The notes below the pieces were generated by a model. The model was not told where the DNA came from, searched no databases, and saw only the letters and a program-made list of their open reading frames with translations. Shown here piece after piece: positions 1 through 7,700 of a stretch of 64,000 bases of DNA. Origin of the DNA: Betaproteobacteria bacterium (GTDB lineage: Bacteria; Pseudomonadota; Gammaproteobacteria; Burkholderiales; Rhodocyclaceae); assembly GCA_016234745.1 (NCBI GenBank), contig JACRAR010000074.1, positions 434,001 to 498,000 of the forward strand, read 5' to 3'. The translations under genes and the position numbers were made by a program. The stretch's first letter is position 1. Each line of letters begins with the position of its first letter.

Positions 1-1
1 G

Positions 2-784
2 GCCTCGATGATCCACGGCCTCACGATTCCCGGCGCCATCGAAGTCGCGCAGCGCGCAAAGGGCTACAACAATGGCCTGTTCGAGTGGCTCAGGAAAGCG
101 CCCTGGGGCAACCCGACCTTTTCCGGCGTGCTGATCGCGCTGATCGGCTTCGGTTTCCTCGGCGGCATCTCGGGTGTGATGATGGGCACCGAGCAGCTCA
201 ACATGATCATCCACAACACCATTTATGTGCCGGGCCACTTCCATGCCACGGTGGTGATCGGCACCACCCTGTCGTTCATGGCACTCACCTATTTCCTGAT
301 CCCGGTGCTGTTCAAGCGCGAAATGATCAACCCGGGACTGGCCAGGCTGCAGCCCTATCTGTTCGGCCTGTCGATGTATTTCTTCGTGCTGGTGATGATG
401 GGTGCGGGCACCCTGGGCGTACCGCGCCGGCACTGGGACATGTCTTTCAGCGGCGCCGCCATGGCCTACGAGTGGCCCGGTGCGGCCTACCTGATGATGG
501 GTCTGGTCGGCATCGCCGGCATCGCGGCGATTGTCGGCGGCGCAATCTACATCTACATCACGGTGGGATCGTTATTGTGGGGAAAGCGACTGGATGACGG
601 CGCCTTCTCCGCCAAACCGACGCCTTTCCCGCTCACCCCGGCGTCGACGGCGCTGCATGGCACGGGTTCGGCGGGATTCGCCGCGCCGGGCACCTTCGTT
701 CTGGCATTGGTGTTCCTGACCGCGTTCGTGCTCTACTACTTCATCAACTGGAAATACTTGTCGCAGGTCTGGGGCTTGAGCTGA
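2..784 (+). CDS. Cytochrome c oxidase subunit I, B-family (ba3-like), C-terminal part
   Basis: The gene is cut by the left edge of the window; the reading frame is open from the first bases, and about 260 C-terminal residues remain. Subunit I holds the heme-copper centre that reduces oxygen in the inner membrane. The segment HNTIYVPGHFHATV, with the paired His ligands of the heme-copper site, and the later GVPRRHWD are the B-type (ba3/b(o/a)3) versions of these motifs rather than the A-type HDTYYVVAHFHY. Several hydrophobic helices follow, ending in a last transmembrane helix. Heme O synthase and a SCO copper chaperone follow directly, as expected for an oxidase operon. The exact oxidase type is inferred from motif style. 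Confidence 0.85.
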   Translation, partial: ASMIHGLTIPGAIEVAQRAKGYNNGLFEWLRKAPWGNPTFSGVLIALIGFGFLGGISGVMMGTEQLNMIIHNTIYVPGHFHATVVIGTTLSFMALTYFLIPVLFKREMINPGLARLQPYLFGLSMYFFVLVMMGAGTLGVPRRHWDMSFSGAAMAYEWPGAAYLMMGLVGIAGIAAIVGGAIYIYITVGSLLWGKRLDDGAFSAKPTPFPLTPASTALHGTGSAGFAAPGTFVLALVFLTAFVLYYFINWKYLSQVWGLS

Positions 785-808
785 GCGCATGCAGCCTGGC
801 TGGCCAAC

Positions 809-1684
809 ATGTCGGAACAATCGTTAACGCGCACGGTCCTCGGACTGTTCAAGCTGCGCATCGGCTTCGTCATCATGCTCACCGCGCTGGTCGGCTACGC
901 GGTGACGCCTGGGCTGGCTTTGAGCATGCCGCAATTCGTCGTGCTGGGATTGTCGGTGCTGCTTTCCTCGGCCAGTGCCGGCGCCTTCAACCAGTACGTC
1001 GAATGCGATAGCGATCGACTGATGCTGCGCACCCGCAAGCGCGCATTTCCGAGCGGGGCACTGCGTCATACGCCAGTCTGGCTGGTGCCGATCGTGCTGC
1101 TGCTGGTCGCATCGGTGGCTGCGGCCTGGTATGTCTTGAATCCCCTGGCGGCCCTGTTCGTGTTTCTCGGCGCATTTTTCTATGCAGTGGTCTACACCGT
1201 CTGGCTGAAACGGCGCAGCTGGCTCAACATTGTCATCGGCGGCCTGGCGGGCAGTTTTGCGGTGCTGGCCGGTGCTGCCGCCGCCAGCCCGAACCCGGGC
1301 ATGCTGCCGTTGTTGCTGGCACTGGTATTGTTCTTATGGACGCCGCCGCATTTCTGGAGCCTGGCCATCGCCAATCATGCAGACTACACCGCCGCTAATA
1401 TCCCGATGCTACCCGTGGTGGTGGGCGATGCGCGTGCCGCGCAGATCGTCTGCGCCAGCACCGTGCTGCTGGTCGGCGTGTCGCTCCTGCCGATATTTTT
1501 CGGTGCCGGACCGATCTACTTGCTCGGTGCGCTCGGCGGCGGCGGTTATTTCATATACAGAACCTGGCAACTGGCCCGCCGGCCCGGCCGCACGACTGCG
1601 TTGGCCGCCTTTTTTGCCTCCTTCATGCAACTGAGTCTATTGCTTGCCGCGGCGGTGCTTGAGGTACTGATTAACGCTCAGTGA
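809..1684 (+). CDS. ctaB: Heme O synthase (protoheme IX farnesyltransferase)
   Basis: UbiA-family membrane prenyltransferase of 291 residues that adds a farnesyl group to heme B, giving heme O for the terminal oxidase. The first aspartate-rich motif reads NQYVECDSD followed by RLMLRTRKRAFPSG, the CtaB/CyoE version of the NxxxD and RT-R signature. About nine hydrophobic segments run through the protein. It lies 24 bases after the oxidase subunit I gene and ends 4 bases before the SCO gene, so the three are probably co-transcribed. Length is normal for the family. Confidence 0.93.
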   Translation: MSEQSLTRTVLGLFKLRIGFVIMLTALVGYAVTPGLALSMPQFVVLGLSVLLSSASAGAFNQYVECDSDRLMLRTRKRAFPSGALRHTPVWLVPIVLLLVASVAAAWYVLNPLAALFVFLGAFFYAVVYTVWLKRRSWLNIVIGGLAGSFAVLAGAAAASPNPGMLPLLLALVLFLWTPPHFWSLAIANHADYTAANIPMLPVVVGDARAAQIVCASTVLLVGVSLLPIFFGAGPIYLLGALGGGGYFIYRTWQLARRPGRTTALAAFFASFMQLSLLLAAAVLEVLINAQ

Positions 1685-1688
1685 TTGC

Positions 1689-2495
1689 ATGCAGTATCGA
1701 ATCACACTGTTGTTGTTTCTCTTCCAGTTTGCTTTGGTTAGCCAGGCTGCCGCCTTCGATCCTGCACTTGCCTTGCAGACCAGTCAGGCAGTCGTGGGGA
1801 AAACACTTGCCGACCATACCCTGCTCGACCGCAGCGGGCGACCGGTCCAGCTCTCGAGCTATCGCGGCAAGCCGCTGCTGGTAAGCTTCATCTACACGGG
1901 CTGCTTCCAGGTTTGTCCGACCACCACGCGCGCGCTGCAGGGCGCCGTCAGGGCGGTACAGGAAGCTTGGGGCAGGGATCAGTTCAATGTGATCAGTATC
2001 GGCTTCAACCAGCCGGCGGATACGCCGCAGGCATTGAAATCGTATGCCGCCCAATTTGGCATCGACGATCCGAATTGGGAGTTTCTGAGCCCGCCCGCTT
2101 CGATCGTTGATGCGCTGACGCGCGATTTCGGTTTCAGTTATGTCGCCACGCCGGCAGGTTTTGATCATATTCTGCAGATCAGCATCGTCGACGCGCAGGG
2201 CAGGGTATATCGCCAGATCTATGGCGACAGCTTTGCCGGCAACATGCTTGGCGAGCCTCTCAAACAGCTGATCAACGGCGCTCCGGTTGCCGACAAGACC
2301 AGCCTGGCGGCGATCATTGACCGGGTCCGCATCATTTGCACGGTATATGACCCGGTTACGGGAGAGTACCGCGTGAACAATGGCCTGCTGCTGGAAATTG
2401 CCGGCGGTTTGACCTTTCTGATTGCTGTCATATGGTTCTTTCTGGCCGAATGGCGCAAGCAGAGAAACTTGCGCAAACTTTCTTCGGCTCGATAA
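1689..2495 (+). CDS. SCO1/SenC-family copper chaperone for oxidase assembly
   Basis: Thioredoxin-fold protein of 268 residues that delivers copper to, or reduces cysteines of, the CuA site of cytochrome oxidase. The copper-binding CFQVCP motif has Cys72 and Cys76, and the third ligand is the His of FDHIL at 160. An N-terminal hydrophobic segment looks like a signal peptide (cleavage after about residue 22). Unusually for bacterial SCO proteins, a second hydrophobic helix lies near the C-terminus (about 230-250) and is followed by a basic tail, so the protein may be anchored by its C-terminus. Its place between ctaB and further respiratory genes supports the assignment. Confidence 0.88.
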   Translation: MQYRITLLLFLFQFALVSQAAAFDPALALQTSQAVVGKTLADHTLLDRSGRPVQLSSYRGKPLLVSFIYTGCFQVCPTTTRALQGAVRAVQEAWGRDQFNVISIGFNQPADTPQALKSYAAQFGIDDPNWEFLSPPASIVDALTRDFGFSYVATPAGFDHILQISIVDAQGRVYRQIYGDSFAGNMLGEPLKQLINGAPVADKTSLAAIIDRVRIICTVYDPVTGEYRVNNGLLLEIAGGLTFLIAVIWFFLAEWRKQRNLRKLSSAR

Positions 2496-2499
2496 TCAG

Positions 2500-3018
2500 A
2501 TGTTTGAATCCAAACCGCTGGCATGGCGCACATGGTTAGGACAAGGGCTGCTGTATGCCTTGTTCGCGCTGATCATCGGCTATTTTTCTTCTGCGCCATC
2601 CTACCGGCACTTGGCCCCGGAATTGGCACTGATCAAGTTGAGCGTCACGCATCACGGCAAACGTGCGACAGAATGCGTGCAGCGCACACCGGAGCAACTT
2701 GCCCAGTTGCCACCCAACATGCGCGCACCGATGCAATGCCAACGCGAACGCTCACCACTTACCGTCGAACTGGAGCTGGACGGCAAACTGGTTTATCGGC
2801 ATGTTGCCCAACCCAGCGGCCTCTCGAAGGATGGCGCGGCATCGGTTTATCAACGGTTGCCCTTGCTGGCAGGAGAGCACCGCTATGCTGTTCGCTTGAA
2901 GGACGACTTGCGCAGCAGCGGATTTGATTTCACGCGCGAAGGAAGCATCAATCTGCGACCCGGTCAGGTGCTGGTCATCGACTTCAATGCGGAAAAAGGC
3001 GGGATCACCCTGATATGA
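2500..3018 (+). CDS. Unknown single-pass membrane protein in the oxidase cluster
   Basis: 172 residues, starting at the ATG 4 bases after the SCO gene stop; an upstream in-frame extension would overlap SCO and is not needed. Residues about 10-30 form one hydrophobic helix (QGLLYALFALIIGYF), and the rest is predicted periplasmic and beta-rich, with two cysteines at about 59 and 80 that could be a disulfide. I do not recognise the family. Tight packing between SCO and cytochrome b suggests a part in assembly or stability of the respiratory complex, which is inference from context only. Confidence 0.75.
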   Translation: MFESKPLAWRTWLGQGLLYALFALIIGYFSSAPSYRHLAPELALIKLSVTHHGKRATECVQRTPEQLAQLPPNMRAPMQCQRERSPLTVELELDGKLVYRHVAQPSGLSKDGAASVYQRLPLLAGEHRYAVRLKDDLRSSGFDFTREGSINLRPGQVLVIDFNAEKGGITLI

Positions 3019-3055
3019 GCACCGGGAAGATCATGCAAACTTCTGCAAGCGCAAC

Positions 3056-3943
3056 ATGATCAAGCGACTTCAACTTCTGCTGCGATGGCTCTTCATGCGG
3101 GTCGAAGCGGTGTTCAATCGGGCTTTCGGCGATCAGCTCAATCCGCTCCATCACATAGGTGCCGTTTCCTTTTATCTGTTCTGGCTGGTGGCGGGCAGCG
3201 GCCTGTATCTTTACGCTTTCTTCGAAACCGGCGTTGCTGACGCTTATGGCTCGGTCGAGTCGCTGACGCAGCAGCAGTGGTATGCCGGCGGAATCATGCG
3301 CAGCGTGCACCGCTATGCTTCTGACGGCATGGTACTGACCATGCTGATCCACATGCTGCGGCATTTCGCTTACAACCGGTTGCGCGGTTTCCGCTGGTTT
3401 TCCTGGGTGACCGGCGTGGTGCTGATCTGGCTAATTTATATTTCCGGCATCAACGGCTATATGCTGCCCTGGGACAAGCTGGCGCAATTTCTCGTGATTG
3501 GCAGCTTCGAGTGGCTCGACTGGCTGCCCTTGTTCGATGGCGCTCTGATCAGGAACTTCATCTACCAGTCCAGCGTCAATGACAGATTCTTTTCGCTGTT
3601 GTCCTTCATTCATATCGGCCTGCCTCTGCTGGCACTGCTGCTGATGTGGATCCACGTGCAGCGCGTGCCGAAATTCCGCATCAACCCGCCGCAGCCCATC
3701 ATGCTCGCCCTGCTGCTGACCATGCTGGTTCTGGCACTGGTCAAGCCGGCATTGAGTCAGGGCGGCGCGGCGGATTTCGGCGTGACCGTGACGACACTGG
3801 AATTCGATTGGTTCTTTCTCGCGCTCTTCCCGCTTTTTTATTCCTGGCCGCTGAAGTGGGTTTGGGTTCTCGTTGTGGTTATCACGGCGTTTCTTGTCGC
3901 GATGCCCTGGCTGCCGCCACGCCAGAAGCGCAACGGACAATGA
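3056..3943 (+). CDS. Divergent cytochrome b (bc1/b6-type, diheme)
   Basis: Membrane cytochrome b of 295 residues. Two histidine pairs with 14-residue spacing, His85/His99 and His186/His200, match the four axial ligands of the two b hemes in helices B and D. The protein is shorter than standard cytochrome b (about 400 residues) and has only two or three helices after the heme domain. The quinol-site PEWY motif is replaced by FDWF (about 250-253). No Rieske protein or cytochrome c1 gene is adjacent; instead a SirB2-like gene overlaps its stop. It probably moves electrons between the quinone pool and another partner, but the partner is not visible here. Confidence 0.82.
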   Translation: MIKRLQLLLRWLFMRVEAVFNRAFGDQLNPLHHIGAVSFYLFWLVAGSGLYLYAFFETGVADAYGSVESLTQQQWYAGGIMRSVHRYASDGMVLTMLIHMLRHFAYNRLRGFRWFSWVTGVVLIWLIYISGINGYMLPWDKLAQFLVIGSFEWLDWLPLFDGALIRNFIYQSSVNDRFFSLLSFIHIGLPLLALLLMWIHVQRVPKFRINPPQPIMLALLLTMLVLALVKPALSQGGAADFGVTVTTLEFDWFFLALFPLFYSWPLKWVWVLVVVITAFLVAMPWLPPRQKRNGQ

Positions 3944-4329
3944 ACATGTACGCAGCCCTCAAGCTGCTGCATCTGGCTTGCGTGACTCTGAGCGTCGTCC
4001 TGTTCGTCTGGCGCTGGCAGCTTGCCCTTCAGGATTCGGTGATGTTACGCCGCAACTGGCTCAAGTTTCTGCCGCGCGTCAACGACAGCCTGCTGCTTGC
4101 CGCAGCGATCGGACTGATGGTCCTGTCCGGAAAATATCCGTGGGAGCAAGCCTGGCTTGCCGCAAAAGTATTGGCCTTGATCGCCTATATCGGCCTCGGT
4201 TCTGTGGCGCTCAGGGCCAGGCGCATCGTCGTGCGCCGCAGCGCCGGGCTTGCCGCTCTGATTGCGGCGGCGTATATCGTTTCAGTGGCGCTCAGCAAGA
4301 ACCCGCGCGGCTTTTTGGCCTCGATTTAG
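3940..4329 (+). CDS. SirB2-family membrane protein
   Basis: Protein of 129 residues with four hydrophobic segments (about 5-23, 46-62, 71-90 and 101-119), typical in size and layout of the SirB family. The start codon overlaps the stop of cytochrome b (ATGA), so translation is probably coupled. SirB2 homologues often sit beside cytochrome or quinone-linked genes in betaproteobacteria; a biochemical role is not established. The original link to invasion-gene regulation in Salmonella should not be assumed here. It abuts the convergent carbonic anhydrase gene with no spacer. Confidence 0.8.
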   Translation: MNMYAALKLLHLACVTLSVVLFVWRWQLALQDSVMLRRNWLKFLPRVNDSLLLAAAIGLMVLSGKYPWEQAWLAAKVLALIAYIGLGSVALRARRIVVRRSAGLAALIAAAYIVSVALSKNPRGFLASI

Positions 4330-5472
4330 TCAGACCTCAAGTCTTTTGAGCGCGGCCTGGTAGCGCTCCTGGATTTTCGCCGGGTCGCTGACTGTGAGAC
4401 CGAGGTCGCGTAGCCGGCCATCCTGGATGCCGTAGATCCAGCCGTGAATCGTCAGGGCCTGTTCCCGCTGCCAAGCGTCCAGGGCAATGTTGGTGCGGCA
4501 GACATTGATCACTTGTTCCAGGACGTTGATTTCGCAGAGGCGATCCAAACGCTGCGCCTCGGGCAGGGCGTCAATGCTTGACTGATGCTTGACATGCACG
4601 TCCTGTACATGACCGAGCCAGAGGTCGGCCAGGCCGACGCGCTCGCGGTGCAATACCGCGCTGACGCCGCCGCAACCATAATGTCCGACGATCATGATGT
4701 GCTTGATCTTGAGCACGTCGATGGCAAACTGGATCACCGACAGGCAGTTGAGGTCGGTATGCACTACGACGTTGGCGATGTTGCGATGGACGAAAACTTC
4801 GCCGGGCAGCAGGCCGACGATCTGGTTGGCAGGAACGCGCGAGTCTGAGCAGCCGATCCAGAGATATTCGGGGGACTGCAGGCGCGCGAGTTTTTCAAAG
4901 TAGTTCGGATCCACTTGGGTCATCTGGCGCGACCAGGCGACATTGAAATCGAAAAGGTGAAGCAGGTTCTCGTTGCCGGTCTGGTCTTCCGACCAGTTTT
5001 CCAGGTCGAGGGCGAGAAACTGCGTGGCTTCGAGAGGGGTCTGGTAATAGGCCGGCGCCTCCTGGAAGCCGAGCTCGCGATAAAGCTTTACCGCGATCCG
5101 CATGTTCGGCAAGGTGTCGAGCAGGATCTTGCGATAGCCGAGCTCGCGGGCGGCATGGATCGCCGCGACCGCCAGGCGACGACCGACACCGAGGCCGCGC
5201 TGCTCCGGGGCTACGTAGAGGCGCTTGAGCTCGCACACGCCTTCCGAGAGCGGCCGGATGCCGACGCAGCCGGCCGGCACCCCATTATTTTCCGCATAGA
5301 GCAGGCGTCCCTGCGGTGCGGCATATCTGCCAGGCAGCGTGGCCATTTCCTGATCGAAATTCTGGAAGCACAGATCGACGCCGAGCCATGCCGCATAGTT
5401 CCGGAAAAATTTACGCACCTGCTCCAGTTGAAGGAGGTTTGCCGGAGAAAGTGTCTGCAGGGTGATCGTCAT
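4330..5472 (-). CDS. GNAT acetyltransferase / beta-carbonic anhydrase fusion
   Basis: One continuous frame of 380 residues carries two enzymes. Residues about 5-155 are a GNAT N-acetyltransferase: the acetyl-CoA loop QRGLGVGRRL lies at 91-100, followed by LYRELGF near 130. Residues about 165-380 are a beta-carbonic anhydrase of the Can type: Cys208, Asp210 and Arg212 in CSDSR, then His264 and Cys267 in GHYGCGG, are the zinc ligands and the Asp-Arg dyad. The second half should interconvert CO2 and bicarbonate in the cytosol. The acetyl acceptor of the first half is unknown. The join near 158-168 reads smoothly with no sign of a frameshift, so this looks like a true fusion. Confidence 0.9.
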   Translation of the reverse strand: MTITLQTLSPANLLQLEQVRKFFRNYAAWLGVDLCFQNFDQEMATLPGRYAAPQGRLLYAENNGVPAGCVGIRPLSEGVCELKRLYVAPEQRGLGVGRRLAVAAIHAARELGYRKILLDTLPNMRIAVKLYRELGFQEAPAYYQTPLEATQFLALDLENWSEDQTGNENLLHLFDFNVAWSRQMTQVDPNYFEKLARLQSPEYLWIGCSDSRVPANQIVGLLPGEVFVHRNIANVVVHTDLNCLSVIQFAIDVLKIKHIMIVGHYGCGGVSAVLHRERVGLADLWLGHVQDVHVKHQSSIDALPEAQRLDRLCEINVLEQVINVCRTNIALDAWQREQALTIHGWIYGIQDGRLRDLGLTVSDPAKIQERYQAALKRLEV

Positions 5473-5496
5473 CGGGTTTTGGCTCAGACGGGTGGA

Positions 5497-5513
5497 ATAG
5501 TGATGCGCACTAT
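5497..5513. promoter_or_regulatory. Inverted repeat upstream of the GNAT-carbonic anhydrase gene
   Basis: ATAGTG and CACTAT arms of 6 bp separated by 5 bases, 24 bases upstream of the fusion gene's start codon. The position suits an operator or a 5' leader hairpin. No regulator can be named from the sequence. Confidence 0.35.
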
Positions 5514-5684
5514 CCTACCAAAGTCTCGGATTATTCGAGATTTATTCCTCTGACTACCGGTAAGTGGGTATTACAAATTACGGCGTTTAGGGTATTTCCG
5601 GTTTCCTTCCGCCCGCATATATTCTGCATCACGAAGAGTGGCCCCAGCGATGACGAAATAAAGCAGAACGGTGGAGAAAAAATC

Positions 5685-6077
5685 ATGATGCCCATGCCGA
5701 ATCCAAAACATCGCGTAGTTCGCCGTGCAGACGTTCAGCACTTGCCTTCCTTGGCTGATGATGGCGTGGCAACGCTCTTGCTCGACCAGCGCGGCATGAT
5801 CCGCGGCTACAACGGCGCCAGTGAAAACCTGTTCGGCTATAGACGCAGTGAAGTGGTCTGGCAGCATGTCTCCATGCTGTTGCCGCAACTGGCCGATACC
5901 GACCTGGTCCGCGATGGACAGCTCAATCCGCGCCTGCTTTTTCTCTGCCGCATCGGCGGCTACTTCAAGGCGCAGAAACAAAATGGACAGAGCTTTGCCA
6001 GCGATTTGTTCCTGCTGAATTTATCCAACTCGGATTCCAGCGATTTGCGGATGATCGTTCGTCCTTTTCAGCATTAG
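5685..6077 (+). CDS. Small stand-alone PAS-domain protein
   Basis: 130 residues consisting almost only of one PAS domain. The frame shows the typical order of a PAS fold: GVATLLLDQRGMIRGYNGASENLFGYRRSEVVWQ, shortened here to its key parts LLLDQRGMIRGYN, ENLFGY and SEV, then a C-terminal strand region. No kinase, cyclase or methyl-accepting domain follows. A GGTGGAG ribosome site precedes the ATG. It is transcribed alone, convergent with cheD. A single PAS domain could bind a small ligand or a partner protein; the partner is not evident. The ligand is not predictable from sequence. Confidence 0.75.
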   Translation: MMPMPNPKHRVVRRADVQHLPSLADDGVATLLLDQRGMIRGYNGASENLFGYRRSEVVWQHVSMLLPQLADTDLVRDGQLNPRLLFLCRIGGYFKAQKQNGQSFASDLFLLNLSNSDSSDLRMIVRPFQH

Positions 6078-6158
6078 CACCCCGGGTAACGGCACCGTCA
6101 TTGTGATTACGGCACCTTTGGCGATTGCTCGTGAATGACGGAATTTCCGTTACAGCGT

Positions 6159-6749
6159 TCAGAACAGCTCGATCCTCTTTTCCTTGGTCTGCTTCGGCAG
6201 GGCAAGAGAGTTTTCGTAATCCATTTCGGCCTTGACTACTTCAGCGGCGTCGGCCTGGGTGGTGGGACGGCGCCGGCAGAAGGCGTCGCCGTTTTCCGGC
6301 AGGAACACCACCTTGCGCGACCAGGGTCCGCTGAAATCGGAGGCGATCAGCGGGATACCCTCGCGGTCAAGCCACTCCTGGGCGAATTCGGCGTTGCGCG
6401 CGCCAATGGCCATGCCGGTCAGGCTGACGATGGTACCGCCACCGAAGGCCTTGGCGACCAGCCGGTTCTTGTTGACGCCTTTGTTGAGCAAGCCATTGAC
6501 CAGCACCTCCATCGCGAAGTCGCCGCTGAGGGTGGCATCGGTATCCGAGTGGCTGGCGGTTGTTCGGCTTGGCAACAGGAAATGATTCATGCCGCCGAGC
6601 TTGAGTTGGGGGTCGAACAGGCAGACGGCGACGCATGAACCCAGCAGCGTGGCAATGGGCTTGTCCGACTCGATCGCCCATCCACCCGGATTGATGTTGC
6701 GGGCGATGCGCTCCAGTTCCTTGCCTGAAAGTTGCGAAAGATTGCTCAC
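6159..6749 (-). CDS. cheD: Chemoreceptor glutamine deamidase CheD
   Basis: CheD deamidates glutamines of methyl-accepting chemotaxis proteins and tunes adaptation. The catalytic Cys sits in TLLGSCVAVCLFD, the catalytic His in GGMNHFLLP, and the conserved KAFGGG follows. The GTG start at 6749 gives 196 residues. An in-frame ATG at 6842 would add 31 residues with no family resemblance and would run into the divergent HDOD gene, so the shorter form is preferred, though no strong ribosome site is visible for either. No other chemotaxis gene is in the window; the neighbouring HDOD gene is a common signalling companion. Confidence 0.88.
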   Translation of the reverse strand: MSNLSQLSGKELERIARNINPGGWAIESDKPIATLLGSCVAVCLFDPQLKLGGMNHFLLPSRTTASHSDTDATLSGDFAMEVLVNGLLNKGVNKNRLVAKAFGGGTIVSLTGMAIGARNAEFAQEWLDREGIPLIASDFSGPWSRKVVFLPENGDAFCRRRPTTQADAAEVVKAEMDYENSLALPKQTKEKRIELF

Positions 6750-6844
6750 TGAATCTAGATCGCGCCGGGCATCGCCTGGCGCGCTGCAATAAACGTTGTC
6801 GCATTCTACTGTGCCAACGCCAACTCTCAAGTATGATTCCATCT

Positions 6845-7684
6845 ATGGATAAGCAAGCCGTGTTCAAATCCATTGCCACCGACCTTGCCAAAGGCGAGTT
6901 GGCGTTTCCCACCAGTGCCCAGATCGCGCTGAAGGTAAGGCAGGCGCTGGATCATCCCGAGTGCCATATCGAAACTGCCGCCAAGTTGGTCCAGGCCGAA
7001 CCGCTGCTTTCGGCGCGCGTGGTGGCGATGGCCAACTCCGTGGCCTTCAATCGCTCAGGACGCGAGATCACCGACGTGCGTACCTCGGTGCAGCGGCTCG
7101 GTTTTGGTGCCGTGCGTTCTCTGGCCACAGCCCTGGTCACGCGGCAGATGGCGGGCAGTCCAGCCGCCAAGGCGCAGCAGGAATTGGCGACGCAACTCTG
7201 GGAGCACACGGCCCACGTGGCTTCGCTGGCGCACGTCATCGCCCGGCGGGTGACGCATATCGACGCGGAGACCGCAATGTTTGCCGGCATCGTGCATGAG
7301 GTGGGCGGGTTTTACCTGCTCTCGCGTGCCAAGGATTTCCCGGGCCTTATCGACGACAACTTCGAGGACTGGATCGAGGCCGGCGAAGTTGCGGTGGGCC
7401 GTGCCGTCCTCAGCGTTCTTGCGGTGCCCAAACCGGTCATGGAGGCGGTCGAACATTTCTGGGAAGGCTTTCTTGCCTTGCCGCCCCGCACATTGGCGGA
7501 CACGCTGCTGCTGGCCGAGGAACTTTCCCCGATTGCTTCACCGCTGCACAAGCTGGGTGGAGCTGACCGCCGCGACGGCATGACGGGCAGCATCGAGATC
7601 GCCATCGGCAAGGAAACCCTGTCGAGCATTCTTGAGGAATCCGCCGAAGAAGTCGTTTCACTCACCGGCGCCTTGAAGTTCTAG
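6845..7684 (+). CDS. HDOD-domain signalling protein
   Basis: 279 residues. The HDOD domain, a catalytically degenerate relative of HD phosphohydrolases, covers about residues 15-215, with the characteristic LVQAEPLLSARVVAMANS and SVQRLGFGAVRSLA segments and a degenerate HD-like part, MFAGIVHEVGGFYLL. HDOD proteins act as output or scaffold modules in motility and second-messenger signalling, and they often sit beside che genes, as here beside cheD. The start was taken at ATG 6845; another ATG 12 bases upstream is possible. The divergent arrangement with cheD leaves under 100 bases for both promoters. Confidence 0.85.
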   Translation: MDKQAVFKSIATDLAKGELAFPTSAQIALKVRQALDHPECHIETAAKLVQAEPLLSARVVAMANSVAFNRSGREITDVRTSVQRLGFGAVRSLATALVTRQMAGSPAAKAQQELATQLWEHTAHVASLAHVIARRVTHIDAETAMFAGIVHEVGGFYLLSRAKDFPGLIDDNFEDWIEAGEVAVGRAVLSVLAVPKPVMEAVEHFWEGFLALPPRTLADTLLLAEELSPIASPLHKLGGADRRDGMTGSIEIAIGKETLSSILEESAEEVVSLTGALKF

Positions 7685-7700
7685 TCGCGCTCCAGCGGCG

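Noticed and set aside
6138-6150. Palindrome ACGGAATTTCCGT between the PAS gene and cheD as a terminator
   Set aside because: Arms are short with almost no loop and no T-run follows; it could arise by chance.
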